Of a stretch of DNA of 22,636 nt, positions 14,134-20,218 are shown one piece after another (position 1 is the first letter of the stretch; every line of letters begins with the position of its first letter). The DNA is taken from assembly GCA_002375985.1 (NCBI GenBank), contig DFNH01000016.1:34829-57464 (forward strand), written 5' to 3'. A program made the translations under genes and the position numbers. Source of the stretch: Firmicutes bacterium UBA3572 (GTDB taxonomy: Bacteria > Bacillota > Desulfotomaculia > Desulfotomaculales > Desulforudaceae). The notes beneath the pieces are model-generated. The model searched no databases, was not told the origin of the DNA, and saw nothing but the letters and a program-made list of their open reading frames with translations.

Positions 14134-14541
14134 GTGACGGTGGATGGCATCGGAAGCGCCTACGGGCTTTCTGAAAGTACCGCGCCTGCGGCTCCTAATA
14201 AGGGCCTCTTTGACCAGGACACCTTTTTAAAGCTCCTGGTGGCGCAGCTGAAAAACCTGAGCCCGCTCTCGCCGCCCGACGCCGACAAGATGATGGAGCA
14301 GGCGGTGCAGTTCGGGATGCTGGAACGGCTGGTGAGGGTGGAAGAAGCCGTCCGGGAAATGAGCCGGGCGACGTACCTGGCCCAAGCCGCCGAGGTTGTG
14401 GGGCGCGAAGTGGTGGTGCTCCAGGGTGACCTCCGGGTGTCCGGGGTGGTCGAACGGGTGCTCCTGAACGAGCAGGGGGCCCGGGTGGTAATCGGCGGTG
14501 AGAGCTATGATATCAGGCAGGTGGTGGAGGTCAGGCCCTAA
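14134..14541 (+). CDS. flgD: Flagellar hook assembly scaffold FlgD (short form)
   Basis: The 135-aa protein keeps the FlgD N-terminal core LFDQDTFLKLLVAQLKN (about residues 24-41) and QAVQFGMLERL (about 57-67). The usual NQDPLNP segment reads NLSPLSP, and the PMD-TEF stretch is also altered. The C-terminal Ig/tudor-like capping domain of enterobacterial FlgD is absent, as in short Firmicutes forms. FlgD caps the growing hook and is later discarded. The GTG start (14134) has GAGGAGGGAA just upstream. Its stop codon overlaps the next start by one base (TAATG). Position between fliK and flgE supports the identification despite the divergent core. Confidence 0.9.
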   Translation: MTVDGIGSAYGLSESTAPAAPNKGLFDQDTFLKLLVAQLKNLSPLSPPDADKMMEQAVQFGMLERLVRVEEAVREMSRATYLAQAAEVVGREVVVLQGDLRVSGVVERVLLNEQGARVVIGGESYDIRQVVEVRP

Positions 14542-14915
14542 TGGTAAAGAAGGTTGGTTCGGTAACGGTGGGGCCGGTTGTCCCCGCGCCGCCGGCCGGG
14601 GCGGGCCGGGTCAGCCGGGATGCCTTCCAGGAGGTCTTAAGGCGAGAGATCCGGAGGGCGGAGCTCAAATTCTCGGCTCACGCCCAGAAAAGGCTCGCCG
14701 AACGGCGGATTCAACTTAGCCCCCAGGACCTGGAGAAGATCAACCAAGCCGCGTTCCTGGCCGAGACCAAGGGCGCCCGCCAATCGCTGCTGATCTACGG
14801 GGAGTTGGTCCTGGTGGCCAGCATCACCAACCGGACGGTGGTGACGGCGGTGCACGGCGAGGCGGCGGTGAACAACATCTTTACCAACATCGACAGCGCG
14901 GTGATCGTGAAGTAA
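14541..14915 (+). CDS. Flagellar operon protein, TIGR02530 type, role unknown
   Basis: The 124-aa protein matches the small conserved 'flagellar operon protein' family (TIGR02530), found between flgD and flgE in many Firmicutes. The variable N-terminus (1 to about 40) is followed by FSAHAQKRLAERRIQLSPQD, a helix and strand region with LLIYGELVLVASITNRTVVT, and the ending NNIFTNIDSAVIVK, which is characteristic. No enzymatic motif or membrane segment is visible. Its fixed position beside the hook genes suggests a part in hook assembly, but no function is established to my knowledge. Its ATG overlaps the flgD stop by one base. A hairpin follows the stop. Confidence 0.88.
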   Translation: MVKKVGSVTVGPVVPAPPAGAGRVSRDAFQEVLRREIRRAELKFSAHAQKRLAERRIQLSPQDLEKINQAAFLAETKGARQSLLIYGELVLVASITNRTVVTAVHGEAAVNNIFTNIDSAVIVK

Positions 14916-14939
14916 GCAGCCGGTCCTTCCGGAGGCTGC
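14916..14939 (+). other. Hairpin between the TIGR02530 gene and flgE
   Basis: GCAGCC (14916-14921) pairs with GGCTGC (14934-14939), with a possible inner TCC/GGA pairing. It begins right after the TAA stop. No T-run follows, and the same operon continues, so partial termination, RNA processing or mRNA stabilisation are all possible. Confidence 0.4.
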
Positions 14940-14980
14940 GGGTTGTGGAACGACGGAAGCAACCCAACCAGTTTTGCGCT

Positions 14981-14988
14981 AAAGGAGG
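14981..14988 (+). promoter_or_regulatory. Strong Shine-Dalgarno fixing the flgE start
   Basis: AAAGGAGG lies 10 nt before the ATG at 14999. The frame is open further upstream (from 14945), but no such SD precedes it there and the rod/hook family begins with a short hydrophobic start as at 14999. Confidence 0.75.
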
Positions 14989-14998
14989 ACAAACCAGA

Positions 14999-15922
14999 AT
15001 GATCAGATCTTTGAGCTCGGGCGTATCCGGACTGCGGAGCCACCAGGTCCGGATGGACGTCATCGCCAACAACATCGCCAATGTGAACACCACGGCCTTT
15101 AAGTCCGGCCGGGTGAACTTCCAGGAGGTGCTCAGCCAGAACATCCGCGGAGATTCTGTGTCCCTCGTCGGGGTGGACTCGGTAAACCCGGCCCAGATCG
15201 GGCTGGGGGTGGCCGTGCAGTCCATCGATACCCTGTTCAGCCAGGGCGCGCCCGCCACCACCAACCGGGTACTGGACATTATGGTTGACGGCAACGGCTT
15301 TTTCCGCCTGGCCAAATATAGCGGCGACCAGATCATTGAGTACTACTACACCCGCGACGGCGCCTTTTACGTGACCAACGATGGCTACCTGGTAAACGCG
15401 GCCGGGCTGTACGTCCTGGGTGTGGGCGCGGATGAAACTAGCTGGCTGGATGGAAACGCAATCACGGAGGTGATCAACGGGGAGTATGAGGTTGCCGCTG
15501 ATTTTCCCGGTGAACGCATCCGGCTTTTTGACCCCGAGGCCGATGGCACGGGTGACATGCCCAACAACCTGACCACCCTGCGCATCGACTCCAACGGCCT
15601 GGTGTTCGTCAACGGGCGCACCGACCGGGCGGCCCTGATCCTGCTGGATAACTACACCAACGTGGAAAACCTGGTCCGGCTCGGGGGCAACTTGTATGAG
15701 GTGCCCCTGGACGGCGACATTCCGCACAGTGACGGTTGGGGTGTGCCGGGCAGCGCAGGGGGCCAGGGGAAACTGATCTCCGGGGCGCTGGAGATGTCCA
15801 ACGTCGATCTGTCTACCGAGTTCGCCAACATGATCACTACCCAACGCGGTTTCCAGGCAAACGCACGGGTGATCACCGTTTCGGACGAAATGCTTAGCGA
15901 ACTAATCAACCTGAAGCGATAA
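14999..15922 (+). CDS. flgE: Flagellar hook protein FlgE (FlgE/FlgG family)
   Basis: The 307-aa protein starts MIRSLSSGVSGL, with the rod/hook motif MDVIANNIANVNTTAFKSGR (residues 19-38), and ends ITTQRGFQANARVITVSDEM...LINLKR, the classic FlgE/FlgG C-terminus. The centre has the LDIMVDGNGFFRLA and RDGAFYVTNDGYLVNAAG segments of the D1 fold. At 307 aa it lacks the large outer domains of enterobacterial FlgE and is close to short Firmicutes hooks. Position immediately after flgD points to hook rather than distal rod, but sequence alone does not fully exclude FlgG. The chosen ATG has a strong SD. It is exported before the FliK/FlhB switch. Confidence 0.9.
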   Translation: MIRSLSSGVSGLRSHQVRMDVIANNIANVNTTAFKSGRVNFQEVLSQNIRGDSVSLVGVDSVNPAQIGLGVAVQSIDTLFSQGAPATTNRVLDIMVDGNGFFRLAKYSGDQIIEYYYTRDGAFYVTNDGYLVNAAGLYVLGVGADETSWLDGNAITEVINGEYEVAADFPGERIRLFDPEADGTGDMPNNLTTLRIDSNGLVFVNGRTDRAALILLDNYTNVENLVRLGGNLYEVPLDGDIPHSDGWGVPGSAGGQGKLISGALEMSNVDLSTEFANMITTQRGFQANARVITVSDEMLSELINLKR

Positions 15923-15947
15923 GCTATGCGGTTAGGGGTTGAGGGAA

Positions 15948-16442
15948 ATGGCTAACGGCCCGGAAGGGGCAACACAGCAAAACGGTGTACCGCCGAAAAA
16001 AAAGAAGAAACGGGCCAAGCTGCTGATTTCGTTCCTGGTGTTGTTGGTGGCCGCCGCCGGCGCGGCGGCCGCCTACAACCATTTCAATCCGGGGGTGTTG
16101 TCCATCGGGCGGGTGGATGCCGAGGAAAAGGCGCCGCCACCACTCAAGTCGCTGGATTTCGGCAGCACGGTGGTGAACCTGGCCGATCCAGGTTACCGTT
16201 ATTTCCGGATTACGCTGGTACTGGAGTTTCCGGAGACCGGTTCGGTGGAAAAGGAACTGGCGGAGAAGAGGCACCGCATCCGTGACGGTCTGGTATTTCT
16301 CCTGCGGGGAAAAACCACGGCCGATCTTAGGGCGCCGGATGCGGCCGAGAAGCTTCGGGAGGAGATCCTGGAGGAGATCAACCGGCACCTGGAAAAAGGC
16401 GCGGTCACCAATGTCTATTTTACAGAGTTCATCATCCAATAG
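15948..16442 (+). CDS. fliL: Flagellar basal body-associated protein FliL
   Basis: The 164-aa protein has a Lys-rich cytoplasmic tail (PKKKKKRAK), one transmembrane helix (about residues 25-43) and a periplasmic/extracellular FliL domain with DFGSTVVNLADPGYRYFRITLVLEF and the ending NVYFTEFIIQ, typical of the family. FliL surrounds or stabilises stators and affects torque. The ATG at 15948 is preferred, with AGGGG 9 nt upstream; a TTG at 15939 in the same frame is possible. It follows flgE by 25 nt with no flbD or motAB in between. The next gene is fliN, 24 nt away; in most relatives fliM lies in this gap. Confidence 0.94.
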   Translation: MANGPEGATQQNGVPPKKKKKRAKLLISFLVLLVAAAGAAAAYNHFNPGVLSIGRVDAEEKAPPPLKSLDFGSTVVNLADPGYRYFRITLVLEFPETGSVEKELAEKRHRIRDGLVFLLRGKTTADLRAPDAAEKLREEILEEINRHLEKGAVTNVYFTEFIIQ

Positions 16443-16466
16443 TCCCGACAGGCAGGAGGGGCACAC

Positions 16467-16838
16467 ATGCGGGAAGACGAAATCACCCAGTTTCTCTCGG
16501 GACTCGATCAGGAAACGGCCACCATCAAGAAGGTGCGGTTTCCAGAGTTCGCGGAAACGGCCGCGCCCGGGATCCGCATCGGCCTGGATTATCTGGAGGA
16601 CGTTCGGGTGGACCTGGCCGTGGAACTAGGCGAGGTGGAGATGACCCTGGGGGAGTTTCTGAAGCTGCAGGAAGGTTCCATCATCAAACTGAACCGGGCC
16701 GCGGGGGAAATTATTGACCTGATGCTCAACGGGGTCAAGTTTGCGCGGGGCGAAGTGCTGGTTATCAACGATGTCTTCGCCCTGCGGGTGCACGAGATTG
16801 CTCTGCCCCGGCCCCTACACCGGGGGGAAGAAGGGTGA
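16467..16838 (+). CDS. fliN: Flagellar motor switch protein FliN (SpoA-domain, with FliM/FliY-like N-terminus)
   Basis: The 123-aa protein has one C-terminal SpoA domain (about residues 43-115: LEDVRVDLAVELGEVEMTLG, GSIIKLNRAAGEIIDLMLNG, GEVLVINDVFALRVHEI). Its N-terminus, REDEITQFLSG, resembles the EIDALL CheY-binding peptide of FliM and FliY, and the linker KKVRFPEF resembles the linker before the SpoA domain of FliY. The CheC-like domain of FliY is missing, so FliN is the better name. FliN forms the lower C ring and docks the export complex. The SD GGAGG lies upstream of the ATG. The stop overlaps the fliO start by 4 nt (GTGA). FliM is absent from this operon. Confidence 0.92.
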   Translation: MREDEITQFLSGLDQETATIKKVRFPEFAETAAPGIRIGLDYLEDVRVDLAVELGEVEMTLGEFLKLQEGSIIKLNRAAGEIIDLMLNGVKFARGEVLVINDVFALRVHEIALPRPLHRGEEG

Positions 16839-17227
16839 ACGAGGTTTTGGCTTTGCTGCGTCTGCTGGTGGCCCTGCCGCTGGTGCTTTTCCTGTGCTTT
16901 GTGGTGCTTAAGTACCTGGTGCCCCGGACACTGTCCGGGTTCGCCGAAGGGCGCCGGATGCGGGTGGTCGAGCAGCTGACACTGGGCCCCAAGACCGGCA
17001 TGAGCCTAGTGCAGGTTGGTGGGCGTTACTACCTGCTGGCTTACCACGAAGGTGCGGTGACCGTGGTCAAGGAGATGGATGGGTTGCCCAAAACACTGGA
17101 AAACGAACCTGCCGGGTTCAAATCTCCCGCCGGACCGGTGGGGGCGGTAGTGGCGCGGTTGTGGCCGCGGAAAGCCGATCGCTTGGAAGAAGCCCGGCGT
17201 CAGATCCACAAGGAGAGCGGCGCATGA
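16835..17227 (+). CDS. fliO: Flagellar biosynthesis protein FliO
   Basis: The 130-aa product has one transmembrane helix (about residues 4-28) followed by a small cytoplasmic domain with MRVVEQLTLGPKTGMSLVQV and YLLAYHEGAVTVVKEM, the FliO/FliZ pattern. The C-terminal 40 residues are basic and variable. FliO helps assemble the FliP ring at the start of export-gate formation. The GTG at 16835 overlaps the fliN stop, with GGGGGGAAGAAGG just before it as SD, and its own stop overlaps fliP by 4 nt (ATGA). FliO is divergent among bacteria, so placement between fliN and fliP is an important part of the evidence. Confidence 0.92.
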   Translation: MNEVLALLRLLVALPLVLFLCFVVLKYLVPRTLSGFAEGRRMRVVEQLTLGPKTGMSLVQVGGRYYLLAYHEGAVTVVKEMDGLPKTLENEPAGFKSPAGPVGAVVARLWPRKADRLEEARRQIHKESGA

Positions 17228-17979
17228 GGTGGACCATTAAGGCGCTCCCCGTGGTTTTGGGTGCGGTCCTGGCCCTGGGGGTTCCCAGCGCTTGGGCCGA
17301 ACCGATCCCGATCCCGGGGATCGAACTGACCATCGGCGAACCGGAGTCCCCTGCGGAAGTAGTATCCAGTGTTCGACTGCTGATCTTTCTGACGGTAATT
17401 TCGCTCTTGCCGGCTTTCCTGGTGATGGTCACCTCCTTCACCAGAATTGTGGTGGTGTTGGCTCTTCTGCGTACTGCTATGGGTACTTACCAGGCACCGC
17501 CCGGGTCGGTGCTGATCGGGCTGGCGTTGTTTTTGACGGTGTTCATCATGGCGCCGGTGTACGCCCAGGTGAACGAACAGGCCATTGAACCGTTCCTGAA
17601 CGGGGAGATCAGTCAGGAGGAGGCCCAGGAGCGGGCGGCGGCGCCCTTGCGGGAGTTTATGCTCCAGCACACCCGGGAAAAGGACTTGGAACTGTTTGTG
17701 CAAATGGCGGAAATCGAAAACCCGGTTCCGGAGACACTGCCGTTGACGGTGGTGATCCCGGCCTTCATCATCAGCGAGCTGAAGACGGCTTTCCAGATGG
17801 GGTTCATGCTTTACCTGCCGTTTCTGATTATTGACATGGTGGTGGCCAGCATCCTGCTTTCTATGGGTATGTTCATGCTACCGCCGGTGATGATTTCGCT
17901 GCCGTTTAAGCTGTTGCTGTTCGTGCTGGTGGACGGCTGGTACCTAGTGGTTAGGTCGCTGGTGGAAAGTTTCGCCTGA
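17224..17979 (+). CDS. fliP: Flagellar export gate protein FliP
   Basis: The 251-aa protein has a cleavable signal peptide (about residues 1-25, ending VPSAWA), a short loop and four membrane segments. The FliP signatures MVTSFTRIVVVLALLRTAMG, followed by PVIPAFIISELKTAF-type sequence (here VVIPAFIISELKTAFQMG) and the ending LVDGWYLVVRSL, are clear. Five FliP with FliQ and FliR make the export gate core. The ATG at 17224 overlaps the fliO stop (ATGA). A 46-nt gap before fliQ is among the longer spacings in this operon. Confidence 0.97.
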   Translation: MRWTIKALPVVLGAVLALGVPSAWAEPIPIPGIELTIGEPESPAEVVSSVRLLIFLTVISLLPAFLVMVTSFTRIVVVLALLRTAMGTYQAPPGSVLIGLALFLTVFIMAPVYAQVNEQAIEPFLNGEISQEEAQERAAAPLREFMLQHTREKDLELFVQMAEIENPVPETLPLTVVIPAFIISELKTAFQMGFMLYLPFLIIDMVVASILLSMGMFMLPPVMISLPFKLLLFVLVDGWYLVVRSLVESFA

Positions 17980-18025
17980 CGCTACCTAGCTGCTGACTGA
18001 CCAAGCATTTAAGGAGCGTGTAGTG

Positions 18026-18289
18026 ATGACCGACGCGGCTGCGGTGCAGCTGGTGCAAAAGGCGTTGATGATGGTCCTGCTCCTGACGGCGCCGCCGCTT
18101 CTGGTCAGTCTGGTGGTGGGGCTGGTGATCAGCGTTTTCCAGGCGGCTACCCAAATCCAGGACCAGATGATCACCTTTGTACCCCGAATGATGGCCGTGT
18201 TCCTGGCTCTTTTGTTGCTGGCCCCGTGGTATGTCCGGAAGCTGGCCGCCTATACCGCCGAGTTGTTCGGCCTGATGCCGATGGGCTGA
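18026..18289 (+). CDS. fliQ: Flagellar export gate protein FliQ
   Basis: The 87-aa product has the two-helix FliQ plan: helices at about residues 15-37 and 50-70, with the conserved LVVGLVISVFQAATQIQDQM and FVPRMMAVFLALLLLAPW. Four FliQ subunits pack around the FliP/FliR core. The start is ATG 18026 with AAGGAG (18011-18016) 9 nt upstream; GTG at 18023, one codon earlier, is also possible. fliR follows within 10 nt. Confidence 0.96.
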   Translation: MTDAAAVQLVQKALMMVLLLTAPPLLVSLVVGLVISVFQAATQIQDQMITFVPRMMAVFLALLLLAPWYVRKLAAYTAELFGLMPMG

Positions 18290-18296
18290 GGCCGTG

Positions 18297-19076
18297 ATGG
18301 AATACTTGGTGGATTTTGAGCAACTGGTGGTTTTCCTGCTGGTGTTCACCAGAATCGGGGCGTTTATCGCCGCCTGTCCGGTGTTCGCCATGCGGGAGAT
18401 TCCCCCCACCGTCAAGGTAGGCTTGGCCTTTGTGCTTTCGCTGGCGCTCTTGCCGCTGGCGGGGCCGGCGGCGGTGCCGCTGGATAACTTCCTGGGGTTT
18501 GCGCTGGCGCTGGCGCAGGAGGCGGCGGTAGGGCTCGGCCTAGGAATCTTTACCAGCTTGGTATTTCACGGGGTGCGCTTAGCCGGGCAGTACGCCGGTT
18601 TCCAGATGGGTTTAGCCATGGCCGAGATAATGACCATGGGCCAGGAGGGGCAGGGGGCCATCGTTTCCCAGTTTTTGTGGCTTTTTGGTCTGATGTTTTT
18701 CTTCAGCATCAATGGGCACCACCTGCTGATCGCCGGCTTGGCGCAGAGCTTCGAACTGGTGCCTCTCGGGGCAGCGGTTGCGCAACTGAAGACCACGCTG
18801 TTTGTGGCCAAGGCCTTCGGGGGATTATTCGTCATCGCGCTGACCCTCGCCGCGCCCGTGATGGCGGTGCTCGTGGTGGGCGATATCATCCTGGGCTTGA
18901 TGGTCCGGATGGTGCCTCAAATCAACGTATTTATGCTGGGGTTTCCCCTTAAAATCTTGGTCGGCCTGTTCGCTCTGATGGTGACCGTGCCGGTGATGGG
19001 TTGGGTACTGACGCGGGTTTTCGGCCAGATGACCGAGGACCTCCTGGTCTTGATGAAGCTTTTCGGCGGCGCTTGA
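18297..19076 (+). CDS. fliR: Flagellar export gate protein FliR
   Basis: The 259-aa protein is strongly hydrophobic with about six membrane segments and FliR features: FTRIGAFIAACPVF near the start (about residues 16-30), VKVGLAFVLSLALLP, GQYAGFQMGLAMAEIMTMGQ (about 97-116) and the ending with VPQINVFMLGFPLKILVG. One FliR completes the FliP5-FliQ4-FliR1 gate. ATG 18297 has GAGG (18288-18291) upstream, overlapping the fliQ stop; GTG 18294 in frame is an alternative. flhB follows after 29 nt. Confidence 0.96.
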   Translation: MEYLVDFEQLVVFLLVFTRIGAFIAACPVFAMREIPPTVKVGLAFVLSLALLPLAGPAAVPLDNFLGFALALAQEAAVGLGLGIFTSLVFHGVRLAGQYAGFQMGLAMAEIMTMGQEGQGAIVSQFLWLFGLMFFFSINGHHLLIAGLAQSFELVPLGAAVAQLKTTLFVAKAFGGLFVIALTLAAPVMAVLVVGDIILGLMVRMVPQINVFMLGFPLKILVGLFALMVTVPVMGWVLTRVFGQMTEDLLVLMKLFGGA

Positions 19077-19105
19077 GTAATTTAAGGTAGGCGGGCGGTG
19101 AGGCG

Positions 19106-20203
19106 GTGGCCGACCAACCGGGCGGGCAACAAAAAACCGAACAACCTACGCCACGACGACTGCAGGAGGCACGGCGCAAGGGCCAGGTGGCCAAGAGTCA
19201 GGAACTCACCGGGGCGGTGAGCATGGCCGCGGTGTTGTTGCTGTTCCTGATCGGCCTGGAGTGGTTCGTGCTGAATCTGCAGCGGATGTTCAGCGTTTAC
19301 CTGGAGGGGTTCACCCGCTACAGTGTGACGCCCGAGAACATCGGCTACTTTGCCTGGCAGGCGATCGCGCTGCTGTTCGGCTTGACGGCCCCGGTGGTAA
19401 TGGTGGTGCTACTGGTTGCGCTGTTGGTGAACTTCGCCCAGGTGGGTTTCCTGTTTGCACCGAGCGTGTTGGTGCCGAAACTGGAGCGGCTGAACCCGGT
19501 GCAGGGTCTCAAGCGGATCTTCAGCGGCCGGGGGCTGTTTGAGTTCGCCAAGGCCACTTTCAAGATCTTTTTCATCGGCGCGCTGTGCAGCTGGCTGCTG
19601 CATGTGCGGATGGAGGATTTGATGATTCTCAGCGCCACTTCTCCGGGGCAGGGGCTGTACGTGGTGCACAACGTGTTGCTTCTCGTGGCCGGTGCGGCCG
19701 CCGCCGCTTACCTGTTGATCGCGGTGCTGGATCTGGTTTACCAGCGGTACGCCCACCATAAGAGTCTGATGATGACCAAGTCCGAGGTGAAGGACGAATA
19801 CCGTCAGACCGAGGGTGACCCGCACCTGAAGAGCTGGCTGCGCAAGCGACAGCGGGAAATCGCCATGAACCGCATTAAGGACGAGGTGCCGCGGGCGACG
19901 GTGGTGGTGACCAACCCGATCCATTTGGCGGTGGCCCTGCGTTACAAAGAAGGCGAAATGAGTGCCCCGGTGGTGACCGCTAAAGGGGCGGGCTACTTGG
20001 CTGCGCGGATTAAGGAGTTAGCCGCTAAGCACGGTGTCCCGGTGGTGGAGCACCGGGATTTGGCCCGGTACCTGTACCGGCGGACGCAAATCGGCGCGGA
20101 GGTGCCCGTAGCCGTGTACCAGGCGGTAGCCGAAATTCTGGCCATGGTTTACCGGCTGAGGGCCAAAAGAGAAGTGAGAAGTGAGAGGTTAGAAGTGAGG
20201 TAA
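19106..20203 (+). CDS. flhB: Flagellar export switch protein FlhB (NPIH autocleavage motif)
   Basis: The 365-aa protein begins with the FlhB signature KTEQPTPRRLQEARRKGQVAKS (split here at residues 10-31), has four membrane segments (about 35-215) and a cytoplasmic domain with SEVKDEYRQTEGDPHLK and ATVVVTNPIHLAVALRY. FlhB autocleaves between Asn and Pro of NPTH to switch export specificity after FliK signals; here the motif is N270-P271-I272-H273, with Thr replaced by Ile (codon ATC at 19919-19921). The GTG start has GGTGAGG upstream. The last residues are encoded by a heptanucleotide repeat and look non-homologous. Length is otherwise normal, and the gene is intact. Confidence 0.96.
   Translation: MADQPGGQQKTEQPTPRRLQEARRKGQVAKSQELTGAVSMAAVLLLFLIGLEWFVLNLQRMFSVYLEGFTRYSVTPENIGYFAWQAIALLFGLTAPVVMVVLLVALLVNFAQVGFLFAPSVLVPKLERLNPVQGLKRIFSGRGLFEFAKATFKIFFIGALCSWLLHVRMEDLMILSATSPGQGLYVVHNVLLLVAGAAAAAYLLIAVLDLVYQRYAHHKSLMMTKSEVKDEYRQTEGDPHLKSWLRKRQREIAMNRIKDEVPRATVVVTNPIHLAVALRYKEGEMSAPVVTAKGAGYLAARIKELAAKHGVPVVEHRDLARYLYRRTQIGAEVPVAVYQAVAEILAMVYRLRAKREVRSERLEVR
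20171..20198 (+). repeat. Four tandem 7-bp units forming the 3' end of flhB
   Basis: The units read GAAGTGA, GAAGTGA, GAGGTTA, GAAGTGA. They encode the last residues of FlhB and end 3 bp before its stop codon. As the unit is not a multiple of three, copy changes would shift the frame at the extreme C-terminus. Confidence 0.75.
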
Positions 20204-20218
20204 TTAGGGGGTTAGACG

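Noticed and set aside
14945..14998. Upstream in-frame start for flgE
   Set aside because: The extra 18 residues are not part of the rod/hook family and the SD at 14981-14988 fits ATG 14999.
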